64,000 bases of DNA. Source: an uncultured Bacteroidales bacterium (GTDB taxonomy: Bacteria > Bacteroidota > Bacteroidia > Bacteroidales > WCHB1-69). The notes below the pieces were generated by a model. The model made no database searches, was not told the origin of the DNA, and worked only from the letters and a program-made list of their open reading frames with translations. The position numbers and the translations under genes are program-made. The stretch lies in NCBI GenBank assembly GCA_946413585.1, contig CAMKLG010000005.1:1-64000 (forward strand), given 5' to 3'. This document shows positions 19,043 to 27,419 of this stretch, in pieces; the first letter of the stretch is position 1, and each line of letters opens with the position of its first letter.

Positions 19043-22009
19043 TTAGCCTTTACGTAGTCTTTCCAGAGCATTGATTAAAAACACGTTGTCGCATAGGAAA
19101 ACCGGTCTGGTTTCATACGGAGCGCCTTTGTAGGAACCCATTTCTTCGAAATCATTTAGCAGGTTTGTCTTTTTCCTGTCGAAGTTTGTCCTAGACAGTT
19201 TGTCTTCATCGAAGAGAAGTGGATACAAGTATTGGGGCTTCATCAATTTGAGAATGATAATTTGTTCTTCTTTCTGCTTCTTTTGAAATTCCTTCATCAG
19301 GTCAACAGAATCTTCCGAATTCTCCGGTAATGATGGTTCGAGCAAAAGTAGAGCAGCTGCCCACATTTTCAAATAGATGGCACGAGTTTCCTCATCGCGG
19401 CGAGAACTGAATGAAATGGCCTCGTGGATTCTTTCAGAAAGCATGCTGATTTCTTCTCGGAAAATGGATACATATTTTGTGTTCAAATCGAACAGCTCCT
19501 GATGATATTGTATCACCCAGTTACGGAGGGCAAGTTGGTCCAATCGAATGGATGGCTCCCAAAGTTTCTCTTGAACAATTTTAGTACAATTTTGCATCTC
19601 ATGGTAAAAATTATATTGGCTTATCTCCACTTTGTTAATCGTATCTACCAAGTTTCCCTTCAAGTACAGAAACTTTTGATAATCACTGAACTTGTTAATG
19701 GATTCTGTCATGGAATAGTTTTGGATATTCCTTTCTTCTTTGAATAAATCATTTCCTAAAACATTTGTTCGAATGACTTCACGTCCTTTTTCGAATTGTT
19801 CTTTAGTATTGCGAAGTTCAGTGTTTTGCTTGTTGAGTACTACATTTTGTTTGTTGAGTCTGGTGTTTTGTTTGTTGAGCTTAGTGTTTTGCCTGTTGAG
19901 TTCGTCATTCTGACTGCAGAGCTCAGTGTTTTTGCTATCGAGTTCAGTATTCTGTTTGTTGAGTTCTTCGATTTTTTTCTTTTTGCACAAACTCCAAATG
20001 GTGAGGGAAATAACAAGGAGAATCAGGATAATAGCGACGGGAACACCGATATTGACGACCGATTGCAAATGTTTTTTGATGAAGATCCCACATCTTACAA
20101 AGAAAGGTTCTTTCAATTTGATTGGCACCAGTGGTGTTTCATCGTTGATACCCCAATTAAACTGCACAAGTCCAAGACTGGATCCAGCCGTAATTTCATT
20201 ATCGCGAATGTGAATGGCATCGGGGTAGAAGAGTATGTCGGGATAAAGGGTATCGATAAGTGAGATTCGTGAGCCGTTCTGTGCAAATACATACAGCCCA
20301 CCAATTTGTGAAACACCTACAATATAGATTTTGTCCTGATAAGTCAGTGGATGGATTCGGTTAATATAAAGGTTGTGAATGTTTTCGATGCTGTCATAAT
20401 GGACTTCCTTGCCATGACTGTCCACGCCAAGACTATCTACATAGAGTGCCATCGGGGTAAGAACGAACATCTTTTTTATGTTTTTGCAAGGTAAAATATC
20501 CATGATGTTTGTACGATGGGGGAATAAGGTGTCAACAAACATCTTTTGTTTAAGATCTCTGACAATACATCCGTCGTTCAGCGTTCCGATATATAAAATG
20601 TCACTATCTGGTTGTGCAAAGCATTGTACGGAAAGCAGGGTGGAGTCGTATGTAAGGCTTTTGGTGTCCAACAGGCCTGATTGTACAGTACTATACGCGT
20701 AACCGTTTCTAAAAGCGAGGAAGAGACGTTGTTTGGCTGAAGAATCCCAGTACATGCGTGTGATTTTGGTTTGGCTGAATTTGTCTGGACATAAGCTTCT
20801 CAAAGACTTTTCTTTGTGGCCATCGGCTAGAAAGAAGACGTCACCACCAGACCGTACGCATAGTTTGTTTTGCAGGAAATAAGCCTGGTTGATTTCATTT
20901 TTAATAGTTTCTGGATCGACTATATTTTTTCTTTTGTATTGCCATTTGTCAATTTGGGAATAGACCCCGTTTTGATCGCTTATGGTAAAGAGCGAGTTAT
21001 GGTTTTCGGCAATGGCAGTAATATGTTTCTCTTGAGGCAGATGGTTCGGAATCTGACAAAGCGAAGAACCTGAAATAAAATAGGCAGAGCCTGTCTTTGC
21101 GATGATGTTGGCAGTAGGGGTATATTGTTCATTGGCTAGAGTGAGCTGGTACACAGTCAGGGAATCCGGGTTAAGATCATTTCCCATCAGGATGCGGTCG
21201 TCAGTCATCAGGAGAAAACGATGATCAGACGATGGGTCTTTCAGGCAGGAATGAACCCCTAAACTGTTTTCGTAGCTTGGCATTCCCTTGCAAACAAGGC
21301 TATCCTTGCGGATGATGATTAGTTTTTCTGTCGAACCAAATGTGCCAACGTAAAGATTTTGGATTTTATCAGGGTAGGTGTCGATACGTAGCAGAGAGTC
21401 TGATCCATTCTTGTCATTGAAAAATATGACGTGAATTAGTTTATCATAACTTGCATACAGGGTGTCACCGATACGTTGGATGGCAGAAATCTTGTAGTCT
21501 GGCTGTACAACAGAAGGATATAGGGCTTGTAGCGAGTCTGGATGGAGCAAGTCGAGTTTTGCCAGTCCATTAGAAGTGGCGCAGATCAGCCAGTTGCCCT
21601 CACGTTCCACTTTGTAAACGGAGTAAAGGTGACCCTTAGAACCAAAAGTCAAGGAGATTGGTTTGGAAAAATGGTTGTCTTTGAAAATTTTGAGTCCCTC
21701 GTTCCTCACCCCGACGAAAGTGACAGGAGTGCCTTGGGGAAATGAATCTTGTCGCACAAAGTACACACGATCATCACCCACTTTCTCCTGCTTGGATGTG
21801 GCATCACTCGTATTGAAAAAGATGACTTTCCCGTTTTCCGTCCCAAGAAGGAGCGTGTCTCCTGAACCGAAATCCAGTGAAGTCAAAATGTCATTGAAAT
21901 GATATTCGGAGAATGAGGAGAAAGGGGTTGGTTCTGCTGTTTTGGAGCAGGCACCCAATAAGGCTGCAAGACTTCCCAAAAGGAAAAACAATAGACTTCT
22001 CTTCTTCAT
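19043..22009 (-). CDS. Large one-pass sensor-like lipoprotein, unknown
   Basis: About 988 residues from the ATG at 22009 (signal MKKRSLLFFLLGSLAALLGACSK, lipobox LLGAC); the track start is 25 codons too early and upstream of the promoter box. Residues 30-640 look like beta-propeller repeats with SLYSV/LYV/IYVG blocks, as in the periplasmic sensors of hybrid two-component systems. A transmembrane helix (IGVPVAIILILLVISLTIW, about 655-675) is followed by a coiled coil of seven-residue NTELNKQ-like repeats (about 680-740) and a helical cytoplasmic domain of about 250 residues. No histidine kinase or DNA-binding motif was found, so the output is unknown. A lipidated N-terminus plus an inner-membrane helix is unusual; the Cys may not be lipidated. 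A possible 29-codon extension lies beyond the stop. Confidence 0.7.
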   Translation of the reverse strand: MKKRSLLFFLLGSLAALLGACSKTAEPTPFSSFSEYHFNDILTSLDFGSGDTLLLGTENGKVIFFNTSDATSKQEKVGDDRVYFVRQDSFPQGTPVTFVGVRNEGLKIFKDNHFSKPISLTFGSKGHLYSVYKVEREGNWLICATSNGLAKLDLLHPDSLQALYPSVVQPDYKISAIQRIGDTLYASYDKLIHVIFFNDKNGSDSLLRIDTYPDKIQNLYVGTFGSTEKLIIIRKDSLVCKGMPSYENSLGVHSCLKDPSSDHRFLLMTDDRILMGNDLNPDSLTVYQLTLANEQYTPTANIIAKTGSAYFISGSSLCQIPNHLPQEKHITAIAENHNSLFTISDQNGVYSQIDKWQYKRKNIVDPETIKNEINQAYFLQNKLCVRSGGDVFFLADGHKEKSLRSLCPDKFSQTKITRMYWDSSAKQRLFLAFRNGYAYSTVQSGLLDTKSLTYDSTLLSVQCFAQPDSDILYIGTLNDGCIVRDLKQKMFVDTLFPHRTNIMDILPCKNIKKMFVLTPMALYVDSLGVDSHGKEVHYDSIENIHNLYINRIHPLTYQDKIYIVGVSQIGGLYVFAQNGSRISLIDTLYPDILFYPDAIHIRDNEITAGSSLGLVQFNWGINDETPLVPIKLKEPFFVRCGIFIKKHLQSVVNIGVPVAIILILLVISLTIWSLCKKKKIEELNKQNTELDSKNTELCSQNDELNRQNTKLNKQNTRLNKQNVVLNKQNTELRNTKEQFEKGREVIRTNVLGNDLFKEERNIQNYSMTESINKFSDYQKFLYLKGNLVDTINKVEISQYNFYHEMQNCTKIVQEKLWEPSIRLDQLALRNWVIQYHQELFDLNTKYVSIFREEISMLSERIHEAISFSSRRDEETRAIYLKMWAAALLLLEPSLPENSEDSVDLMKEFQKKQKEEQIIILKLMKPQYLYPLLFDEDKLSRTNFDRKKTNLLNDFEEMGSYKGAPYETRPVFLCDNVFLINALERLRKG
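19790..19980. repeat. 21-bp-phased coding repeats (heptad coiled coil)
   Basis: Inside the sensor-like gene, units close to ttgttgagttcagtgttttgc recur about eight times at 21-bp spacing and encode the N-T-x-L-N-K-Q heptads of the coiled coil. Units differ by a few bases, which suggests expansion by slippage; copy number may vary between strains. Confidence 0.8.
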
Positions 22010-22031
22010 ATTACATTGTTTTATAACGTTG

Positions 22032-22039
22032 CAAAAATA
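22032..22039 (-). promoter_or_regulatory. -7 box of the sensor-like lipoprotein
   Basis: Reverse TATTTTTG, 23 bases before the ATG at 22009, supports this start rather than 22084. Confidence 0.5.
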
Positions 22040-22199
22040 CGTTTTTTTCAAGTATGAATCATAAGTATAGTGTTTTTTAAACACTATACTTATATGGGAG
22101 TAACATGATGATTACCAATATTTTATATTAACATCGCACTTTCTGATTTTTGTGTAAGAAAAAAATCAATGAACTGAGTGAAGAGTCAAAAACAGGACC

Positions 22200-22228
22200 T
22201 TTGAAGATAGTGGGATGACGTATCTTTG
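22200..22228 (+). promoter_or_regulatory. Promoter of the DUF805-to-phosphatase gene run
   Basis: TTTG (22200-22203), 17 bases, then TATCTTTG (22221-22228): a good Bacteroidota -33/-7 pair. It lies 66 bases before the DUF805 ATG. No equally good promoter was seen within the following six genes, so it may drive the whole run. Confidence 0.6.
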
Positions 22229-22294
22229 TTCCATCAAATTCAATGAAATTCTATTGTAGTAAAAAGAATCACTTAACCCCTAAAATTAATAAAT

Positions 22295-22888
22295 ATGAAA
22301 GCACGTAAAATTTTTCAGTTCTTATTTGGTTTCCGCGGGCGCATGACCCGTAAACCTTTTTGGATCGCCTACGTGGCAGATCAAATTCTTTTAGCCCTTT
22401 CGGTGATGTTATTTATCGAATTGTTATTTCTCGACGATAGGCCAGACTATTGGAGCGAGTCAATCCATTGGCTGTCAATAGTTGGTGTTGTGCTCCTTTG
22501 TATTATAACGTTAGTTGCACTCATCAGCGGGCTGGCATTCATTTCACGTCGGCTACATGATTCTGGAAGAGGGTTCGGAGGTTTCGTCGCTCTCTGCTTC
22601 GTAGGATGCGTGTGTAACCTTATCCCTTTATTGGGACCAATTATCTCCTTAGGTCTTTCCATCTACGTCTTTATCCTTCTTTGCCAACCCACAGATTTTG
22701 AAGATGAGACTTATGGACCTGCTCCGAAACGGGATGTTGTATCGGAAGAGAGCACCATGACCGAAGAAGAACAGTGTCGTCTCGAAGAGTATAATCTCAC
22801 CCATCTCAATGGTATCCTGTTGGAACCAGCAGAGGAAAACGATCAGACTCTATTCGAAGAGGCAGATCCTGATTGGTCATTAAACTAA
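22295..22888 (+). CDS. DUF805 inner-membrane protein
   Basis: The 197-residue protein has a DUF805 domain: the opening FQFLFGFRGRMTRKPFWIAY, then hydrophobic segments (about residues 28-48, 60-85 and 95-125) and FISRRLHDSGRGFGGFV before the third. The last 60 residues are an acidic cytoplasmic tail ending in a Glu/Asp-rich stretch. DUF805 proteins are small inner-membrane proteins without a settled function and often sit with transport or signalling genes. It is the first gene of a seven-gene same-strand run and lies just below its promoter. Confidence 0.8.
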   Translation: MKARKIFQFLFGFRGRMTRKPFWIAYVADQILLALSVMLFIELLFLDDRPDYWSESIHWLSIVGVVLLCIITLVALISGLAFISRRLHDSGRGFGGFVALCFVGCVCNLIPLLGPIISLGLSIYVFILLCQPTDFEDETYGPAPKRDVVSEESTMTEEEQCRLEEYNLTHLNGILLEPAEENDQTLFEEADPDWSLN

Positions 22889-22947
22889 ATTTCAGCGTCA
22901 GTAAAAAAACAATCATTAATCAATTCAATTAAAAAAATCATATAGTC

Positions 22948-23253
22948 ATGAAAATATCTACTATATTTCTGATTTCTTTAGCTTTTTGGGGATGCACATT
23001 CTTGTTGAATTATCTGCTTGATAAATTTAACGAAAAAAGAACCGAACAACATTTTCGTTTTTCCTTTTTTGTTTTCTTCTCCATCGTTATCATTGTTATC
23101 ATCGCTCTTCATGCGCATAAGGAAAATAGAGAACGACACGAGGAAGAATTCTTATACCAAACCGAAACAGTTTCTACAAAAACCGACAATGCTGTTTTGG
23201 GAGACAGCATGAATCTGTCAGCATCCGACAAGAACAATCCCTATTATGAATAA
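22948..23253 (+). CDS. Small two-helix membrane protein, unknown
   Basis: The 101-residue protein has two hydrophobic segments (about residues 3-22 and 37-55) joined by a charged loop, then a 45-residue Glu/Lys-rich tail. No family is recognised. It follows the DUF805 gene by 59 bases and precedes the exported repeat protein by 120 bases. The HAHKENRERHEEE stretch suggests a cytoplasmic or juxtamembrane helix. Confidence 0.55.
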   Translation: MKISTIFLISLAFWGCTFLLNYLLDKFNEKRTEQHFRFSFFVFFSIVIIVIIALHAHKENRERHEEEFLYQTETVSTKTDNAVLGDSMNLSASDKNNPYYE

Positions 23254-23373
23254 AGATTGAACATCAAATGTATCAAATAAACAATTTCATCACAAAAAAC
23301 CAATTTTATGAAAAAATCAAACAATCCAGCCCAAAACAACAAACCCAATTATTCATCAAAAAAATTAACCGTT

Positions 23374-24735
23374 ATGAAAAACTTAAAACTTTTATCGAAA
23401 CTTGCGGGAATCATCCTGCTTCTTGTGGTCACGGTGCAGATTGCAACGGCCGGTAATCCTCAAACCCCATACCAACAACTGCAAAACATACTGGATGAGT
23501 ATGGCATTGAAAAATACGCAGTTACCGACGAACTGACGGGTAGAGAAGTAGAATACATTTCTATTGATGTTGCCATACGATTCAAAGTGCCGGAAAGTGT
23601 GGTGACTAGTGCGACAACAATAGGCGAAATGCTTACGAACATCCTAACGTATCAGTATGCCGAAAAAAAAGGCGAAGAATGGGAGTGGAAGAAAATACAG
23701 TATAGTAGTAACTCTATTGATTACGATTGGTTTTTGCGTTTATATCCGAAATCCAAGCACAGCGAGGAGGCTATATCAAAATATATGGTGACACGACTGC
23801 ACGAAGTGTACATCAGCCTTGCAGAAGCGGAATCTGTTGACGAAGTTTGTGATAACTTCTTTTATCTGCACACAATGTACTCTAACTATTACGACAGATT
23901 TATTCGCAAACACAAATGTGGCGGGTGTGGTATTTCTTATATTGATTACGAAGGATTTTCCATTATTAACCCAGAAGAGTGGGCTGATGTTTTTAGAGAA
24001 ACATCTCAAATGAAGGCTGAACAACAGCGTGACTGGAAAGCCGTGATCCGTGAAAACACACATGATGCCTATTTTGATTACTGTTTGAGATATCCCCAAT
24101 GTGTTACTGTTGACACAGCAATTGAAAGAATAAAGAGATTCGAACAGACAGAGTGGGATAAAGCATTGGAAATTGACAATAGAGATGCTTGCGAAATGTT
24201 TGTCAAGCAGTTTCCGAAGGGCTATTACAGCATTGCTGCTTATCGCAAAATTGTGAGCTCTCATCTTGACACCACTTCTACCGGTGCAGTGGAAGACTTG
24301 CTAACGCAACAATGCCAATACGGCCGTCAGTATTTTTCACTATTATGCATTGGAAATATCTTCAAGAAGGACAAACACTATACTGTCACACTATCTGGAG
24401 ATCTCGGATACAGGCTGGAAATAGGGCCTGGCGAAATTAAATGGCAAGAGGTGCTGAACGGAGACTATCTAATGCTTGTTGAAGCAGAGGGTGAGGAACC
24501 GTGGTGGGGAGAAATATCGTGCTATGGCTATATCTATGTTGCAACATGGTATGTAAAAAACGAATACCATGCATATTCTAACTTCAACACGCACCGACTC
24601 ACAAACTTATATGATGATCCTTACGAGACAGAAACGTTTTTTACCAATGTTTCCGCCACCAATGATCCCCAAATAGACCGAATGGCCGCAAAGCGATTTG
24701 TCAAAGCAATTGAAGAACAATGCGAAGATTATTAG
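23374..24735 (+). CDS. Exported protein with YP-type helical repeats, unknown
   Basis: The ATG at 23374 gives 453 residues with a normal signal peptide (MKNLKLLSKLAGIILLLVVTVQIATAG); the track start adds a 22-residue polar extension. The middle holds at least three degenerate helical repeats of the kind W..A....D...Y..F...YP.G.....A: YDWFLRLYPKSKHSEEA, AYFDYCLRYPQ and ACEMFVKQFPKGYYSIAA. These TPR-like repeats are common in bacterial proteins next to peptidase or signalling domains. The C-terminal 120 residues look beta-rich, with several Trp (WWGEISCYGYIYVATWYV). There is no catalytic motif. Likely a periplasmic or extracellular interaction protein of the neighbouring pseudokinase-AAA module. 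Confidence 0.6.
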   Translation: MKNLKLLSKLAGIILLLVVTVQIATAGNPQTPYQQLQNILDEYGIEKYAVTDELTGREVEYISIDVAIRFKVPESVVTSATTIGEMLTNILTYQYAEKKGEEWEWKKIQYSSNSIDYDWFLRLYPKSKHSEEAISKYMVTRLHEVYISLAEAESVDEVCDNFFYLHTMYSNYYDRFIRKHKCGGCGISYIDYEGFSIINPEEWADVFRETSQMKAEQQRDWKAVIRENTHDAYFDYCLRYPQCVTVDTAIERIKRFEQTEWDKALEIDNRDACEMFVKQFPKGYYSIAAYRKIVSSHLDTTSTGAVEDLLTQQCQYGRQYFSLLCIGNIFKKDKHYTVTLSGDLGYRLEIGPGEIKWQEVLNGDYLMLVEAEGEEPWWGEISCYGYIYVATWYVKNEYHAYSNFNTHRLTNLYDDPYETETFFTNVSATNDPQIDRMAAKRFVKAIEEQCEDY

Positions 24736-24763
24736 TCATCATTATGATTCAAACCAGAAAAGA

Positions 24764-24770
24764 AAGGAGG
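24764..24770 (+). promoter_or_regulatory. Strong Shine-Dalgarno before the pseudokinase-AAA gene
   Basis: AAGGAGG ends 7 bases before the ATG at 24778. Such full anti-16S matches are rare in Bacteroidota and absent from nearly all other genes here, so this gene may be translated unusually strongly or may come from elsewhere. Confidence 0.6.
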
Positions 24771-24777
24771 CCTGAAA

Positions 24778-26565
24778 ATGATATCCAAAGGCACAAACAT
24801 TTGCGGTTACACCGTCATGTCCGAACTTGAGGATGGCTATTATTACGATTGCTATCAAGTGAAAGACAAAAAGGGGACACTCTTCAACCTCAAACTCATT
24901 GACCTGGATTTGGCACCACCATCGCAGTTGTTGGAGAATGACATGTTGAAGGAGATGGTGATTGTAGAAGGAATTCACCATCCGAATATCATCAACTTCT
25001 GCGACCAAGGTTTCTTCAAGAAGGGCCGTGATCAATACGGGTACATTGTAACGGAGTCGTTCCATGGATTTCCCTTGTCAGAGTTTATAAAGGAGGAATA
25101 TTGTTTTAGTGATAGAGAGATCTGTCTGATAGTCCAAAAGACACTCAGTGCACTCCACTATCTACACATACAGGGAATAATCCACAACAATTTGAATTCT
25201 AACAAGATACTCCTCCCTGTTGGTTGCAACAAGTGTGAGCATCTGAAACTGATTGATTTTGGATTTGCCAGAATGGATGTGGATTATAAAGACAGTTTTT
25301 CTCTTATCGGGCGTGACAGTTACCTGTTGCTGTCTCCAGAACAGCTCTCTGGTCGTGGATGCATACAGTCCGATATCTACAGCGTTGGGCTGATCCTGTA
25401 TGAGCTTCTTTACAGAAAATTACCCTGGGACATCGAGTGTGATGAATTTTCGTCACCCGAAACAGTGTTGGAACTGTTCAAGAATCGCGTAACTCCAATA
25501 CCATTCCCAAAGCGAAACGGAGCAGAACTTGATGAACGGATAAAAGGAATTATCCAGATAGCCCTTCGAAACGATGTGCAATGCCGTTATGAAGCAGCGA
25601 TAGACATGTTCGCAGAATTAAACAACATTCTCCATAACAACATTCAGGACTTTTTCGATGACAATCTGTTCAATGATGTTTTCGAAGAAGAGGAACAGGA
25701 ATGTCGTAAAGAAGATATGAAGTCGGCAAACCAACATGGCAATGGGTTTGCCGACGTGGCCGGACTGGAAGACGTAAAGGAAATGCTCCAGAGGTCAATA
25801 ATCCAAATCTTGAAAGATCGGAATCGGGCACAACGGTACAGAATATCCATCCCCAACGGCATTCTGCTGTACGGGCCTCCTGGATGTGGCAAAAGTTTTA
25901 TTGCCGAGAAATTTGCCGAGGAGGCCGGGTACCATTACATGTACTTCAAATCTTCAGATATATCCAGTATCTTCCTGCACGGCACGCAAGGAAAAATAGG
26001 GAAACTCTTTGAAGAAGCGAGAGAGAAAGCTCCAACGATCATCTGTTTTGACGAGTTCGACGCTATGGTGCCTTCTCGTGACAATATTTACGCCCAATAC
26101 CAAGCTGGAGAAGTGAACGAGTTCCTTTCCCAACTCAACAACTGCGGGAAAGACAACATCTTCGTCATAGCTTCCTCCAACAAGCCGGAACTGATAGACA
26201 GTGCTATTTTGAGGCGGGGACGTATTGACAAAATGTTCTATATTCCACCTCCTGATCAGAATACGCGAAAAAAGCTGTTTGAAATTTATTTGAAAGGCAG
26301 GCCTTGTTCTCGCGACATCAACTATGAGAAGCTTGCCAATTGTAGCGAATATTATGTGGCCAGCGACATTGCCTTTTTGGTAAATGAGGCCGCCATATGT
26401 GCTTCCGAGGCGAATGAAGTGATCTCGCAGCCCCTCCTTGAGGACATCATTGTTGCCAACAAACCTTCTCTCTCCAAGGCCATTCTTGAACAATACGAGA
26501 AAACGAGAAGATCTTTTGAAGGGAACATCTCTTTCAATACCGCTATCGGTTTTCATGTTTTTTAA
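24778..26565 (+). CDS. Pseudokinase-AAA+ ATPase fusion protein
   Basis: This 595-residue cytoplasmic protein has two parts. Residues 1-285 form a Ser/Thr-kinase-like fold: a glycine-poor loop, Lys in FNLKLIDLD (about 39), IIHNNLNSNKILL in place of HRDLKxxN (about 136), LIDFGFA (about 161), SPEQL and DIYSVGLILYELLY. The catalytic Asp of HRD is Asn, so phosphotransfer is probably lost. Residues 320-560 form a Cdc48/FtsH/spastin-like AAA domain: GPPGCGKS (about 366), IICFDEFDAM (about 425), sensor-1 IASSNKPE and arginine finger ILRRGRIDK; all ATPase residues are present. A Glu-rich linker joins them. The kinase fold probably senses or recruits clients for the AAA motor. It is the centre of a membrane-protein and phosphatase gene run. 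I know of no named family with this order. Confidence 0.85.
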   Translation: MISKGTNICGYTVMSELEDGYYYDCYQVKDKKGTLFNLKLIDLDLAPPSQLLENDMLKEMVIVEGIHHPNIINFCDQGFFKKGRDQYGYIVTESFHGFPLSEFIKEEYCFSDREICLIVQKTLSALHYLHIQGIIHNNLNSNKILLPVGCNKCEHLKLIDFGFARMDVDYKDSFSLIGRDSYLLLSPEQLSGRGCIQSDIYSVGLILYELLYRKLPWDIECDEFSSPETVLELFKNRVTPIPFPKRNGAELDERIKGIIQIALRNDVQCRYEAAIDMFAELNNILHNNIQDFFDDNLFNDVFEEEEQECRKEDMKSANQHGNGFADVAGLEDVKEMLQRSIIQILKDRNRAQRYRISIPNGILLYGPPGCGKSFIAEKFAEEAGYHYMYFKSSDISSIFLHGTQGKIGKLFEEAREKAPTIICFDEFDAMVPSRDNIYAQYQAGEVNEFLSQLNNCGKDNIFVIASSNKPELIDSAILRRGRIDKMFYIPPPDQNTRKKLFEIYLKGRPCSRDINYEKLANCSEYYVASDIAFLVNEAAICASEANEVISQPLLEDIIVANKPSLSKAILEQYEKTRRSFEGNISFNTAIGFHVF

Positions 26566-26585
26566 TCATTTAAATACAGATCATT

Positions 26586-26867
26586 ATGGATAATTTATTA
26601 GAAACAAACTTTTATCTTTTTATTAGTGTTATCTACATCATTGTTTTATCTATTGTGGGTGTTTTTTTCGGATTGATGGCTTTCTTAGAAAATCGTAGTG
26701 AAGGGGAAACCATCACGTTCAAGGAATCTATCGTAATAGTGCTTAAAGGATTGTCCATTATAATATTGGTAGGTTTCGTGTTAGGAACGATAACCTATTT
26801 TGGTTCGAATCTATTATGCGATATGGGGCTTGATGCTTCAAATGCTCCTGAAAATCCTTATTTTTAG
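26586..26867 (+). CDS. Small two-helix membrane protein, unknown
   Basis: The 93-residue protein has hydrophobic helices at about residues 8-32 and 52-75, a short charged loop between them (LENRSEGETITFKE) and a short polar C-terminus. No family is recognised. It starts 20 bases after the pseudokinase-AAA gene and its stop is directly followed by the next gene, so it is part of the same transcript. Confidence 0.55.
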   Translation: MDNLLETNFYLFISVIYIIVLSIVGVFFGLMAFLENRSEGETITFKESIVIVLKGLSIIILVGFVLGTITYFGSNLLCDMGLDASNAPENPYF

Positions 26868-26868
26868 C

Positions 26869-27396
26869 ATGATTGGCAGAATTATGAGAGTACTATTTGT
26901 TTTGTTAGTGATCGCCGTGATGGGCATGCTAGTTTGGGCTATTGGCAAAAAGAATGAAAGTTTAGGAGGTTGTTCTTTCGTGCTGTGTATTCTTCTGCTG
27001 ATATTCGGCTCTATAATGCTCAGTTCTGTTAAAGGAGAAGGCCTTTTCTATGACCAAGGTGAAACCATATATAAGGCCTCTCTGCTTCCTGTACATCCCC
27101 CCAATGATAGTGTCTATCTCGAAGTTCGGCATAATTCTTATGGAGGTGAAACTTTCTGTTTCAGAAACACAGAGGAGAATTTTGTGGTCAAAGAGTGGTA
27201 CCAGTGTCAGGTGAATTACCATGATGATGAGTTTGAACCATATTGCGAATGTGTCTCCACAAAACCAAAGACATGGTCGAAATATATCTTCAAACCCGAT
27301 CACAAACGTATGCAGCCTCATTATATCCTGCATGTGCATTCTCGCCATGTAAATGATATACCATGTAAAGATTACTCTTGGGATGTGCCTTATTGA
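26869..27396 (+). CDS. Membrane protein with exported beta domain, unknown
   Basis: From the ATG at 26869 the protein has 175 residues; the Met at 26884 is an alternative, and the track start inside the previous gene is unlikely. Two hydrophobic helices (VLFVLLVIAVMGMLVWAIG and CSFVLCILLLIFGSIML) are followed by about 115 residues that look beta-rich, with Tyr, Trp and several Cys/His (EEPYCECVSTKPKTW-type stretch, HYILHVHSRHV). Topology probably places this tail outside the cytoplasm. Function unknown; position links it to the pseudokinase-AAA module. Confidence 0.55.
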   Translation: MIGRIMRVLFVLLVIAVMGMLVWAIGKKNESLGGCSFVLCILLLIFGSIMLSSVKGEGLFYDQGETIYKASLLPVHPPNDSVYLEVRHNSYGGETFCFRNTEENFVVKEWYQCQVNYHDDEFEPYCECVSTKPKTWSKYIFKPDHKRMQPHYILHVHSRHVNDIPCKDYSWDVPY

Positions 27397-27419
27397 TTGT
27401 TCTATGAAATTTTAGAAAT

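Noticed and set aside
23268-23456. 62-codon ORF MYQINNFITKNQ...
   Set aside because: It overlaps the exported repeat protein start in another frame and has no motif.
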